Assembly: GCA_041392475.1 (NCBI GenBank) | Contig: JAWKLZ010000001.1 | Location: forward strand, 1,860,001-1,924,000 | Source: Chitinophagales bacterium | Lineage (GTDB): Bacteria; Bacteroidota; Bacteroidia; Chitinophagales; UBA2359 | Reading direction: 5' to 3' | Length of the DNA: 64,000 nucleotides | In this document: positions 44,701-53,458 of the stretch, in pieces | Layout: every line of letters begins with the position of its first letter | Position numbering within the stretch: position 1 is the first letter of the stretch | The notes under the pieces: generated by a model | What the model was told of the DNA's origin: nothing | Database searches by the model: none | Seen by the model: the letters and a program-made list of their open reading frames with translations, nothing else | Translations under genes and position numbers: made by a program

Positions 44701-47687
44701 TCTACTATGTAAGGCGCAAAACCTCCTGATAACAAAAGCGATACATTGTATGTGAGATTGTCTGCTGCACAAATAAGTTCTGTGTTTACCTCCAATGGGT
44801 CTGCAAAAAAAATGCTCACTTCGTCTTCGTCAAAACACGCATTGGCGTTAGGGTCAATGTGCGCCCAAACAAAAATGTATGTACCACCTTCATTGACACT
44901 TACATTGGATTGTGGATTGTTTTCATCATCAAAAATTGCCATTGCAAAGGCAGAAGGCGTGCTGGCAACAGACCAAAAACCAGCTTCTGAACTGACTGCA
45001 CTCAAGGAAGTGCTTAGACTGCAAAAAGCGGCATCTGTACCTGCTGTGTCGTCATTTGATTGAAGGATTAGGATTTCTGAGCTTACCGCATCTTCAGTAC
45101 AAGGTGCTTGAGCAGCAACGGTATAAGTGACTTCATATTGACCTGCCGTAAGTCCATTGAAGCTAAAAAAACCAGTATTGTCGATGGCATTGGGTGCATC
45201 TATGCTGCTCCATACACCGTTTGGATTGGTTTGTACCAATTCAAACAAATTGAAGCCCGTGTCTGTGATGCAAAAATTATTAGACGGAGGATTTGTGGCC
45301 ACTACTGGTGGTGCAATGATGCTGATGTTAGCAGTTTGGACAGCATTGGGACAGTCTGCGATGGCATCTACAACCGTATAGGTAATGGTGAAACTCCCAG
45401 ACAAACCTGTTGGATTCAAGGAACTTCCAGTGAGTGTGCCTATTGGAGCAGAAGTTGTCCATACACCTCCACTGTTGCCTGTAACTAAAGTGTTCAAATC
45501 GAGCGTGTTGTTCGCTTCGCCACACAGGTCGGAGGGAATATTGAAACTGGCATCCGCTGTGCAATTGAGTTGGCAATCAATCACTTCAACAGTTTGGCTG
45601 CTCGATAAAATACCACAAGGCGCACCTGCATCAATGGAGTAGGTTAGCGTATAAGTTGCTTCTGGTAGTCCGTTGGCATTGAAGGTATTGACGCTTATGG
45701 GATTGAAGCCATTGACGACTGGGCTATACGTCCAAGTTCCGCCATTATCTCCTGTCAATAAATCGTTTAGATTTAAGATTTGTATAAAACCATCCCCTTG
45801 ATTGGTACATAATTGACTATTGAATGGAGGAATAGTTGAAACATCGGGGGCATTGTCCACTTCAATGTTCAATTGTACGCTTTCATCACAAATACCCAAG
45901 TTGGTTGTATAGGTAAGTGTTTGACTACCAAAACTGACATCAAATATATTTCCTAAAATCCCAACTCCTGTCCAATTACCGCTATCGGTATTGGGTGTTA
46001 GAAAAGCGGATAAATCTATCGCTGTCTCTGTACTGCAAACAGATAGGTTGTTTTGGGTAAGTGCTGCTGTTGGACTAGGATGCACAACAATCGTTAAGTT
46101 TTCTACATCCTGACAATTTCCATTGATGGCGGTAAAGGTAATCGTTTGAGTTCCTGCGCTCACGTCAAACTGACTGGTGGTAGAAGTAACACCTTGACCT
46201 GCCCAAATTCCGTTGGCAGAGTTGGCTGCTACATAAGCAGATAGATTGAGTATGCCGTCTGAAAAACATACTTCAACAAGATGGGTAAGGAGAATGGCGT
46301 TGGGAGTAGGCACAACCGTGATGCTTAGTGTGGCACTGTCGTCGCAAGTCCCTGGAGGAGTCGCAAAAGTCAAAGTTTGTGAACCTGCTGCGGTATTGAA
46401 GATGCCATTGCTGACACCCACACCTGTCCAAGCTCCAGAACTCGATGAAGGGGCGACAAATTGGCTCAAATTTAGTGGGCCATTGTTGGAACAAATAGTG
46501 ACAGCGTTGGTCGTAAGTATGGCATCGGTGGCTTGGCTTACGACTATCACAAAGGTTTCGAGATCGTCACAAGTATCAAAACCTGTACTAAACGAAAGAG
46601 TTTTGGTGCCTGGGGTGGTGATGGTAAAAATCCCTGTAGCAGGATTGACCCCTGTTCCATTCCATGTTCCCGAATCAGAATTGGCAGCTACGTAGTTGTT
46701 TAGGTTGACGGTTCCTTGATCAGAACAGACGACTAAACTCTGTTGGGTTAGTATTACATCCAACCCTTCTTCAACAGAGATACTCAATGTGGCGCTGTCA
46801 TCACAATCACCTACCCCTGTTGTAAATTCAAAAAAGTAATTGCCTGCACCAGATGCAGCAGGATTGAAGATGTTGGGTACATTCCAAGTACCAGGACTGG
46901 ATGAAGGCGCAACATAATTATTCAGATTGATGGGGGCATCATTGTCACAAAGTTGAAGGCTGTTCGTTGTCAGCACAGCATTGGTTGAAGGATATACCGT
47001 GATGGTAAATGTCTTCACAGCTGGTTCACATCCGCTATTTGAAGGACATGAAGGAGGAAAGTTGGGTATCCATGGTGTGTAACTAATCACACCTTCCAAT
47101 TCAGCGGCACAGGGACTGGTGTACAGCACATCATTGCAGCCACATACTGGGTTGGGAACGACTGGAGGTGTACACGAAGTAGGTTCGTCATTGTCGCAAT
47201 AGGCAATAAAACTAACCACAATCTCTCCACTTAATCCACTGGGATTGAAAGTGGTATTATTGCTAATACCGGGTCCTTCCCAAAAGCCAGGAATGGTGTT
47301 GTTAGCAGCTTCAAAGGCTACCATATCCACACTGGGGTCATTTTGGCAAAGTTCTAAGGTGTTTTGGGTGAGAAATACTTCGGGTGAAGCTTCAACAGTG
47401 ACGATAAAGTTTGTTGAAGGACTGCAAGGACCTTGATCTGTTGAAAATGTAATCGTATAATTTCCAGCAGATAATCCACTGGGATTGAAGATACCATCGG
47501 CGGTAATATACGGCCCTCCTGACCATGTGCCAGCAACTGCATTGAAGGTCGTTCGATTGTCCATATCAAATGGCGCATCACACTCAAAAAGTATGGTCTG
47601 CAAAAAACTGCCATCACATTGGGCATACAAAAAAGAAGGATTGAAGATAACAAGGAGTAAAAATAGGGGTAAAGGTTTTAGGTTCAT
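41772..47687 (-). CDS. Giant secreted repeat protein with type IX secretion (gliding-type) C-terminal domain
   Basis: 1,971 residues from the ATG at 47687, where a signal peptide begins (MNLKPLPLFLLLVIF, cleaved after LYA/Q); a start 33 nt earlier only adds polar residues. About residues 80-560 contain six to seven tandem units of roughly 75 residues, each with an 'LC.N' cysteine at the start, a central 'LNNYVA..S..GTW.G.G' core and a closing cysteine in 'CDDS..L.I.V'. After them come further beta-rich, Ig-like and Cys-paired domains with 'GGTP' and 'YNWYINQ'-like segments. The end 'LLIFPNAFSPNGDGVNDEF' through 'YNRWGEQVFQSSD' is the gliding-motility C-terminal (T9SS type B sorting) domain. 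It is exported by the type IX system and anchored or released at the cell surface, likely as an adhesin or matrix protein. Stop lies 80 nt before arr. Confidence 0.9.
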   Translation of the reverse strand: MNLKPLPLFLLLVIFNPSFLYAQCDGSFLQTILFECDAPFDMDNRTTFNAVAGTWSGGPYITADGIFNPSGLSAGNYTITFSTDQGPCSPSTNFIVTVEASPEVFLTQNTLELCQNDPSVDMVAFEAANNTIPGFWEGPGISNNTTFNPSGLSGEIVVSFIAYCDNDEPTSCTPPVVPNPVCGCNDVLYTSPCAAELEGVISYTPWIPNFPPSCPSNSGCEPAVKTFTITVYPSTNAVLTTNSLQLCDNDAPINLNNYVAPSSSPGTWNVPNIFNPAASGAGNYFFEFTTGVGDCDDSATLSISVEEGLDVILTQQSLVVCSDQGTVNLNNYVAANSDSGTWNGTGVNPATGIFTITTPGTKTLSFSTGFDTCDDLETFVIVVSQATDAILTTNAVTICSNNGPLNLSQFVAPSSSSGAWTGVGVSNGIFNTAAGSQTLTFATPPGTCDDSATLSITVVPTPNAILLTHLVEVCFSDGILNLSAYVAANSANGIWAGQGVTSTTSQFDVSAGTQTITFTAINGNCQDVENLTIVVHPSPTAALTQNNLSVCSTETAIDLSAFLTPNTDSGNWTGVGILGNIFDVSFGSQTLTYTTNLGICDESVQLNIEVDNAPDVSTIPPFNSQLCTNQGDGFIQILNLNDLLTGDNGGTWTYSPVVNGFNPISVNTFNANGLPEATYTLTYSIDAGAPCGILSSSQTVEVIDCQLNCTADASFNIPSDLCGEANNTLDLNTLVTGNSGGVWTTSAPIGTLTGSSLNPTGLSGSFTITYTVVDAIADCPNAVQTANISIIAPPVVATNPPSNNFCITDTGFNLFELVQTNPNGVWSSIDAPNAIDNTGFFSFNGLTAGQYEVTYTVAAQAPCTEDAVSSEILILQSNDDTAGTDAAFCSLSTSLSAVSSEAGFWSVASTPSAFAMAIFDDENNPQSNVSVNEGGTYIFVWAHIDPNANACFDEDEVSIFFADPLEVNTELICAADNLTYNVSLLLSGGFAPYIVDGNEIAGSIYTLNVNDGEAYSLTVDDSGNCDEIEVNGTFTCFCPPPANPTAVANNLTFCEGTSIPTFSAVDNGTDTYNWYINQTDTEPIAVGINFTPSIAGTYWLEAVSPEGCASENRISVVLEEIPSPDPPQTLPFSTFIVQNQYFIVEGISSGGGTLNWYNDAGELVHTGLTYQLLSEMVGNFIIYVTETINGCESEPTAFNYTVNPFDIEECPNINNLNIPNPLHICSGSEINLSFLHDDISNYLRGEWTDLDGNVLSNDKTLLVSETVTGCNPVTVQYIAHTYCVINPVEPFDTDTATIIFYPFPQSATIVTGNSGCSVQIFPQPPCPNFSVYTDEDELVEGIFDLPLGSGTASFILANDDADAQGLFDCAGMIEYGYNCTSSDCPIISTINGPLTACSGEEVNLTPVIDDPNNQLDRVEWLLPDGSTMTGTALTINETVTGCDAQIFSYELRLYCSQNPNAIFDSRVINISIFPDFDIDLLTLTSDECMVPMLTIACDIYTIEAVSVPTSIEGGDSGTAIWTVSNTNNCFEEEVSIGYDCPDPTCPTVEAPIAVSDTELNVCEGEVNVQVFEAQVPNGSIVNWYNVAVGGTPILENSPIFTAMEEGTYYAGAMTLPDSCKSASRLAFTLSMNPLDDASFSYPSVSYCLNEVNPLPTVATPNGTFSSSGSFPINPVTGEINLIDLSIGEEYTIEYQTNGNCPNTSTFTINIIEDNLEVDAGSPISICRNDLISLNGVTLSGSPNSFEWSTNIDGNFNNPLDLLASFSPTDNSNNFYLFLTATNSCGAVYTDSVEVLITELGELNFEGATSLNLGETTQLEVTGGNDSFVWSAHPDLSCTDCANPIFTANTAGTNTLVVESEEDCILPLTINVTVNAPEPTNSLLIFPNAFSPNGDGVNDEFRAVSNTRLESFSLLIYNRWGEQVFQSSDINNAWDGSYKNKVGEIGVYAYVLQYQFEGGKPQLKRGNVTLIW

Positions 47688-47713
47688 TCTTTTGGTTTTT
47701 ATTAAAACGTTCA

Positions 47714-49627
47714 TCAACAAACAACTAACTTTTCTTCTTCTTCTTTGAGTTGTTCATTGTCCATCATCCATCGAACCACTTTAACGATTTCGTCCTGTTT
47801 ATATTTTGTGGTTTGCTGTGCAACTTGTGACACCAATAAATCAAAAGGAAGGCTTTCGCTATTGAGCATTGTTTTGACTGTTTCGTTAATAGCTTCAAGG
47901 CGTTCTTCTTCTTGTTTCTGTTTTTTGACGCTGATACACACATCACAAACTCCGCATGTATCGCTGTCTAATTCTCCAAAATAACGTACTAGTTGCTGGC
48001 TTCGACACATTTCCTGATTGGTCACATATTTTACTACCATATTCACATTGCCGTGCTGTACTTGTCTTCTGAAATCTAACCGTTTTCGATCGATTGACAG
48101 TTGATCGGCAGGTGTGCGCTCACGCATAAAAGTCAGTTGGGGCTTATTGGTTTGTGGTACATAGTAAATCACTTTGTGGTCGTTGAGGTGGCTGAGAGCA
48201 TTTTTGACATATTCATCAGAAGTACGCAAAACTTGCGCCAATTGCCTTTCATTGATGGGTCGAAAATGGTCGTAGAGTGTGCCACCATACAATCGAAGGA
48301 GGGCATCAAGATAGGGTTCTACCCGTCGATTGGCTACTTTGTATTTGTAAAAATCTTCTTTATTGAGGCGGATTACCACCCTTGAAGGCAAATATACTGC
48401 TTCACTTAGATGAATGTAACCATCTTGTTCTAAGATGCGGAGGGCATTGAAGGCTTGTATGGGTTTGATTTGAAATTTTTTGACAAATTCAATCATGTCA
48501 AAATCAAAACTTTGGTCTAAGCCTGCTCCAATAGCTATCTGAAAATGATTGCCGAGTGACTGATAGGTTTTGCGGATGATGTCGAGCGAAGGGTAGCGGT
48601 TTTCGAGTTGTTCGTCTAAGGAGAAAATATCGGATTTGTGGTAGAGCAGTGCCGCATACGATTTTTTGCCGTCCCGCCCTGCACGACCTGCTTCTTGATA
48701 GTAGGCTTCAAGGCTTTCCGGGAGGTCAATATGCACAACTACCCGCACATCGGGTTTATCAATCCCCATTCCAAAAGCATTGGTACATACAATAATTCTA
48801 CGTTGGTTTTTGATCCATTTGTCTTGTTTATCGGAGCGTGTTTTGGCATCAAGACCTGCGTGGTAAAAGTCGGCACTGATGCCATTTTTTTGCAGAAAAT
48901 AGGCAATGTCTTTGGTTTTCTTGCGACTGCGAACATAGACAATACCCGTACCAGGCACGTTTTGAAGGATTTGCAGTAGTTTTTTGGTTTTATCTTCTTC
49001 AAAAAAAACAGAGTAAGAGAGATTAGAGCGGGTGAAACTTTTTTCAAAAACATTACCTCCTCTAAAAGCCAATTTTTCTTGAATGTCTTTTTGAACTTGT
49101 TTAGTTGCCGTTGCCGTCAATGCCAATATAGGTATGTCAGGGAGCAGTTCTCGAATATCTGCAATTTGAAGATAAGGTGGGCGAAAATCATAACCCCATT
49201 GTGAAATACAGTGGGCTTCGTCAATGGCCAATAAACTGACATTGAGTTTGTCCAAACGGGCTTTGAAGAGTTCTGTTTGAAGGCGTTCGGGTGAAAGATA
49301 GAGGAATTTGGTATTGCCGTAGGCGCAATTATCGAGCGTTCGTTCGATTTCGGTTTTGGTCATACCTGAAAAAATGGCGGCGGCTGTAATATTGCGTTTT
49401 CGGAGGTTATATACTTGGTCTTTCATCAAGGCGATGAGTGGTGAAATAACCAAACATACGCCTTCTTGTACCAAAGCAGGTACTTGAAAACAGATGGATT
49501 TACCACCTCCTGTTGGCATCAGTGCAAGGGTATCATGTCCTTGTAAGACAGAGTTGATGATGTCTTCCTGCAAAGGGCGAAACTCAGAGTAGCCCCAGTA
49601 TTTTTTCAGTATTTCGTTGATCGTCAA
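47714..49627 (-). CDS. recQ: RecQ-type ATP-dependent DNA helicase
   Basis: 637 residues. Q motif and Walker A: 'YWGYSEFRPLQEDIINSVL' and 'ALMPTGGGKSICFQVPAL'; DEAH box 'LAIDEAHCISQWGYDFRP' with the RecQ aromatic-rich loop; motif VI 'YYQEAGRAGRDGKKSYA'. Next comes the RecQ-Ct zinc site with Cys residues in 'QEMCRSQQLVRYFG' and 'SDTCGVCDVCIS', and a winged-helix-like region before it ('EDGYIHLSEAVYLPS'). I see no complete HRDC domain; a short C-terminal helical tail replaces it. The enzyme unwinds 3'-tailed and branched DNA in repair. It is 26 nt upstream of the giant secreted protein on the same strand, a pairing that looks positional rather than functional. Confidence 0.94.
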   Translation of the reverse strand: MTINEILKKYWGYSEFRPLQEDIINSVLQGHDTLALMPTGGGKSICFQVPALVQEGVCLVISPLIALMKDQVYNLRKRNITAAAIFSGMTKTEIERTLDNCAYGNTKFLYLSPERLQTELFKARLDKLNVSLLAIDEAHCISQWGYDFRPPYLQIADIRELLPDIPILALTATATKQVQKDIQEKLAFRGGNVFEKSFTRSNLSYSVFFEEDKTKKLLQILQNVPGTGIVYVRSRKKTKDIAYFLQKNGISADFYHAGLDAKTRSDKQDKWIKNQRRIIVCTNAFGMGIDKPDVRVVVHIDLPESLEAYYQEAGRAGRDGKKSYAALLYHKSDIFSLDEQLENRYPSLDIIRKTYQSLGNHFQIAIGAGLDQSFDFDMIEFVKKFQIKPIQAFNALRILEQDGYIHLSEAVYLPSRVVIRLNKEDFYKYKVANRRVEPYLDALLRLYGGTLYDHFRPINERQLAQVLRTSDEYVKNALSHLNDHKVIYYVPQTNKPQLTFMRERTPADQLSIDRKRLDFRRQVQHGNVNMVVKYVTNQEMCRSQQLVRYFGELDSDTCGVCDVCISVKKQKQEEERLEAINETVKTMLNSESLPFDLLVSQVAQQTTKYKQDEIVKVVRWMMDNEQLKEEEEKLVVC

Positions 49628-49745
49628 TTTTTTGAAGGATTGAAAATAAAGAAAAATTGATTTATTGAAGGTTATTCAAACAATAAACTTCAAAAGCCTT
49701 GAGCCATTTCAGTACAACTCTATGTGAACTGAAAAGGTTTCTCAA

Positions 49746-50228
49746 TTATTGACCATCACTACCCATAAATCCCTGGATGATGTTCTTCAATACACCAAAT
49801 ACTTTCAACAAGCCACTTTGTTTGTCTTTTGCACAGGTTGTCATATCGTCTTTTGTATTGCCAAAACTCCGCAATACTTCTTCAGTCATGCGCTCTTGAT
49901 CACGATTGAGTTCTTCCAATTGTTCTACATTGAAGCGTTTGTGGAGATCTTCATATACGGGAGTTATCACACATTGGCACTTCAAGGCATCCATTTTTTC
50001 AGGGTCGCAGTGTTTGACCATCAATTCGTCAAGAGTATTATTTTTGAACATTTGCTCAAGTCCTGGCTCAACGACATCTTCGATGCTTCCTCCAAAAAAG
50101 TATAGATAACCAAACAATAGAAATGCTGCAAAAAGCAATACTTTGAGAATCGCTCCTGCAATTTTGGTGAATATCCAGAAAGCTGCAATGGCAGCTACGG
50201 CTAAGAGAATCATTTGTGTAGGCTCCAT
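49746..50228 (-). CDS. Small membrane-anchored protein of unknown function
   Basis: 160 residues. Two hydrophobic segments at the N-terminus (MILLAVAAIAAFWIFTKI and LKVLLFAAFLLFGYLYFFGG) are followed by an about 100-residue soluble helical part with three Cys ('KHCDPEKMDALKCQCVITPV' holds them together, a fourth lies in 'TTCAKDKQ'). The CDP...CQC arrangement could bind a metal or form disulfides, but no family is recognised. Sits alone between recQ (118 nt downstream) and a 571-bp intergenic region upstream. Unknown function. Confidence 0.6.
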   Translation of the reverse strand: MEPTQMILLAVAAIAAFWIFTKIAGAILKVLLFAAFLLFGYLYFFGGSIEDVVEPGLEQMFKNNTLDELMVKHCDPEKMDALKCQCVITPVYEDLHKRFNVEQLEELNRDQERMTEEVLRSFGNTKDDMTTCAKDKQSGLLKVFGVLKNIIQGFMGSDGQ

Positions 50229-50559
50229 GGTAAATTAGAATTAAAATGTATGTAAAAATGAAAAGTAATAATAGAATGAGGAGTTTGACCTTGCAAAGTT
50301 AAACATTTTTAAAGCCAAAAAGTCCCTTCCTATGCTCAATAACCACTTTTTTGATTTATACAATTCTCAGCGTTTCTTTCTCTTTCCATTTATCTTCAAT
50401 GGACTATTTCAAAAACTGTTTTTGTTTAATGTTTCACTATTTTTTTGGTACAATCTTGATAAATCAGTCAAAAAATTCTATATTGTAAGGTTGGATTACA
50501 CCAATTTTTTCTCAATTCGGCTATATTTCTAAGGTTGGACAGTTCAGCAGACCTTGTAA

Positions 50560-50711
50560 GTCCGTAGGACTTAAATATTTATAGAACAAGTGAGTCAGCA
50601 TTTCAGAACTCCATCCCGATTCACCATCGGGACAAGTTTCCGTTCAACTCCTAACGGAGTTGGCCTTACCTCTTTATTCTGCTTCTATAAATATTTGATT
50701 CCTAAAGGAAT
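50560..50711. repeat. Inverted pair of short intergenic repeat units, hairpin-forming
   Basis: Part of the 571-bp gap 50229-50799, which has no supportable gene. Left arm AGTCCGTAGGACTTAAATATTTATAGAA and right arm (minus sense) ATTCCTTTAGGAATCAAATATTTATAGAA point toward each other about 100 nt apart, sharing AAATATTTATAGAA over 14 bases. Each arm starts with its own small palindrome (GTCCGTAGGAC; ATTCCTTTAGGAAT), and AACTCCTAACGGAGTT (50647-50662) is a third. The right unit, read on the minus strand over 70 bp, matches 55721-55790 without gaps at about two thirds of positions, nearly all differences being central. Confidence 0.65.
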
Positions 50712-50799
50712 CTCCACAGTTCAAGCAATATAAGTATCTGTCTAACTTTAGACGGATAGCCCTCAATTCTTTATTTTATCACTCCTAAACACAAACACT

Positions 50800-51222
50800 A
50801 TGGACTTCAAAAAATTAGCTATCAGTACACTCGTTGGAGGCCTTGTTTTCTTCTTTACTGGAGGAATTTTTTATGGCTTACTCCTCGCAGATTTTTTTCA
50901 ATCACAATTAGGTCCTATTCAAGGACTCAATCGAGAAGAACCCATCTTATGGGCATTGGTTTTAGGGAATCTCTTCTCTGGGTTGTTGTTATCACTTATT
51001 TTTAGTCGCTGGGCAGGTATCAAAACAGCAGTCAGTGGCGCAAAGGCAGGAGCCATTATCTGCTTTTTAATGGCCTTATCGTATGACCTAGTATTTTATA
51101 GCATGACCAATATGACTACACTTATAGCTACATTGGTCGACCCATTTGTTTTTGCTTTAATGGGTGCTTTGGCAGGGGCTGCAATTGGCTGGATACTTGG
51201 CAGAGGTGAAATAGCGGGTTAA
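50800..51222 (+). CDS. Small integral membrane protein, DUF1761-like
   Basis: 140 residues with four hydrophobic segments: 'TLVGGLVFFFTGGIFYGLLL', 'LWALVLGNLFSGLLLSLIF', 'GAIICFLMALSYDLVFYSM' and 'VFALMGALAGAAIGWILG'. The plan and the short loops resemble DUF1761/DUF1440-like small membrane proteins of Bacteroidota; no active-site motif is visible. It is a lone plus-strand gene converging on the metal ATPase, with a shared hairpin between the two stops. Function unknown. Confidence 0.65.
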   Translation: MDFKKLAISTLVGGLVFFFTGGIFYGLLLADFFQSQLGPIQGLNREEPILWALVLGNLFSGLLLSLIFSRWAGIKTAVSGAKAGAIICFLMALSYDLVFYSMTNMTTLIATLVDPFVFALMGALAGAAIGWILGRGEIAG

Positions 51223-51264
51223 TGAAAAATGAGAATTTAGTTGGATTCAATGACTTTTAAAACC

Positions 51265-51310
51265 AAAGGCAAGCGGTTTTCATTTACCAAAACAAAGACC
51301 ACTTGCCTTT
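51265..51310. terminator. Possible bidirectional terminator between convergent genes
   Basis: Inverted repeat AAAGGCAAG (51265-51273) / CTTGCCTTT (51302-51310), followed by TATTAAAT on the plus strand and GGTTTTAAAA on the minus strand. The 28-nt loop has partial extra pairing (GGTTTT with AAAGACC). It lies between the stops at 51222 (plus) and 51353 (minus). Confidence 0.5.
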
Positions 51311-51352
51311 TATTAAATTCGTAGTCAATCATTTAAAATGTAAGCATTTCAT

Positions 51353-53359
51353 TCACTTCCACTCCATCCCCTGCAATCGCACCGCATTCAAAATCGCCAA
51401 CATTGCCACCCCTACATCTGCAAAAACGGCTGCCCACATTGTTGCCAAACCTACTGCTCCCATCACCAACACTATGGTTTTCACGCCAAAAGCAAGAAAA
51501 ATATTTTGCCAAATAATGTACTGTGTAGATTTTGCAATTTGAATACCTGTCACAATTTTTGAAGGCTGATCGGTTTGAATGATGATGTCTGCCGTTTCGA
51601 TTGCCACATCACTCCCCAATCCGCCCATCGCAATCCCGACATCACTGATTGCCAAAACAGGGGCATCATTGATACCATCACCTACAAACGCCACAACTTT
51701 TTTAGGGTCTTTTTTGATACGTTCTACCTCCTTCAATTTGTCTTCGGGCAACAATCCGCCTTTCGCCTCCTCAATCCCCAAGTCTTTGGCTATAAGCTGG
51801 GTAATCGAATTTTTGTCGCCAGAAAGCATCACCAAATGATTAATACCCGCTTTTTTTATTCGTTCAATGCTCTGTTTGGCATCCTCCTTCAATTCATCTG
51901 CAATGGTCAAATATCCCGCAAATTCACCATCCACAGCAAACAAAACCATACTCTCAACAATGTCATCCGTTTTTGAAGGAACAGCAATGTCAAATTGCTG
52001 CATCAATGCCTTATTTCCTACCAATAATTGTTTCCCATTTACTTTTCCCTTCAGTCCTTTCCCCGCAATTTCTTCAATATCAGTTGCCTCCAAAAACACA
52101 CCATTGGAGGGATATTCCATTATCGCTTTAGCAATCGGATGTGTTGACTTCGCTTCAATAGCCATCAATAGATTCATAAAATCCTTCTCACTCCAAGTAT
52201 TTTCTACTGCAATTTCTTTGATTTTGAAAACTCCTTTCGTCACCGTACCCGTTTTGTCCATCACCAAAGTATTCACCTTCGTCAATTGGTCGAGAAAAGT
52301 TGCGCCTTTGAAGAGTAAACCATTTTTGGAAGCGGCCCCCAAACCGCCAAAGTAACCCAAAGGAATCGAAATGACCAAAGCACAAGGACAAGAAATAACC
52401 AAAAAGACCAATGCCCGATACAGCCATTCACTGAACACATACTGCTCCACAAAAAAGTAGGGCAACAAACAAATAGCCATAGCCAAATAAGCTACAATTG
52501 GCGTATAAACCTTCGCCAATCGCCTGATTAACAATTCTGTTTTGGACTTACGAGCAGTAGCATTTTGCACCAATTCCAAAATCCGAGCAATCGAACTATC
52601 CTTGAACAATTTCTCTACTTTGAGGTCAATCACCCCTTCCAAATTAATAGACCCCGCCAACACTTGCTCACCATTTATTGCAGTTTGTGGCTTGCTTTCC
52701 CCTGTCAAAGCCGATGTATTCAATACCGCTTTTTCAGAAGTCAAGGTTCCATCCAAAGGTATTTTCTCCCCTACTTTTACCTGTATTTTTTCTCCAATCG
52801 CTACAGATTGAGGCAATACGTTTTCATAAGTGCCATTCCGCCAAACCGTTGCAGTTTTTGGACGCACATCCAACAAGGCTTTAATATTGCCCTTTGCTCG
52901 TCGTACAGCAGCTCCTTGAAACAATTCTCCTATTGCATAAAACAACATTACTGCCACACCTTCGGGATATTCTCCAATCGCAAAAGCTCCAATTGTTGCA
53001 ATTGACATCAACGAAAACTCGGTAAATATTTCGCCACTTCGCCCTGCTTCAAAAGCTTCCTTCAACACAGGCCAACCCACAGGAATGTAGGCTATGGCGA
53101 ACCACAACAACTTTATCCATCCTTCAAAAAACAAGACTTGTAGTAAATGCTCCATCGCTAAACCCAATACCAATAACACAAAACTGATGATGGCTGGTAG
53201 ATAGACTTTCCATCCTGATGTTTGTGCATGGTTGTGATTGTGGTCATGTCCATCACCATCGGAATGTACTTCTTCTACAATAGGTTCTTCGTCATTGCAA
53301 CAACCTGTTTTGCAGGAAGATTGATAAGGAATGACTGTATCTTTTGAAGTTTCTAACAT
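51353..53359 (-). CDS. Heavy-metal P1B-type ATPase (ZntA/CadA type)
   Basis: 668 residues from the ATG at 53359; the frame opens 48 nt earlier but the extra residues (MRPFFGKFVKITKKN) are not typical. No HMA domain: the N-terminus instead has a Cys cluster 'SSCKTGCCNDEEPI' and a His-rich stretch 'DGDGHDHNHNHAQ'. Catalytic signatures: 'ALTGESKPQTA' (actuator), 'VISCPCALVISIPLG' with the CPC metal-binding helix, 'LVMDKTGTVTKG' phosphorylation site, 'STHPIAKAI' (HP motif), and 'FVGDGINDAPVLAISDVG'. The CPC motif together with a conserved Asp-type last helix fits Zn/Cd/Pb export, but Cu cannot be ruled out. First gene downstream of the DUF457/CzcBA cluster on the same strand, so part of a metal-resistance locus. 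Confidence 0.9.
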   Translation of the reverse strand: MLETSKDTVIPYQSSCKTGCCNDEEPIVEEVHSDGDGHDHNHNHAQTSGWKVYLPAIISFVLLVLGLAMEHLLQVLFFEGWIKLLWFAIAYIPVGWPVLKEAFEAGRSGEIFTEFSLMSIATIGAFAIGEYPEGVAVMLFYAIGELFQGAAVRRAKGNIKALLDVRPKTATVWRNGTYENVLPQSVAIGEKIQVKVGEKIPLDGTLTSEKAVLNTSALTGESKPQTAINGEQVLAGSINLEGVIDLKVEKLFKDSSIARILELVQNATARKSKTELLIRRLAKVYTPIVAYLAMAICLLPYFFVEQYVFSEWLYRALVFLVISCPCALVISIPLGYFGGLGAASKNGLLFKGATFLDQLTKVNTLVMDKTGTVTKGVFKIKEIAVENTWSEKDFMNLLMAIEAKSTHPIAKAIMEYPSNGVFLEATDIEEIAGKGLKGKVNGKQLLVGNKALMQQFDIAVPSKTDDIVESMVLFAVDGEFAGYLTIADELKEDAKQSIERIKKAGINHLVMLSGDKNSITQLIAKDLGIEEAKGGLLPEDKLKEVERIKKDPKKVVAFVGDGINDAPVLAISDVGIAMGGLGSDVAIETADIIIQTDQPSKIVTGIQIAKSTQYIIWQNIFLAFGVKTIVLVMGAVGLATMWAAVFADVGVAMLAILNAVRLQGMEWK

Positions 53360-53458
53360 GATATTCTTTTTAGTTATTTTTACAAATTTACCGAAAAATG
53401 GACGCAATTGAGTTGCAGATGAACAGGTGCTTTTTCTTCTTTCCTATGCTTTTGAATC

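Noticed and set aside
49707..49734. TTTCAGT/ACTGAAA hairpin as terminator of the 49746 gene
   Set aside because: Short stem and no T-run in the minus-strand direction.
50332..50532. 66-codon plus-strand frame (Phe/Leu-rich)
   Set aside because: AT-rich, no start signal, no conserved motif; composition like surrounding intergenic DNA.
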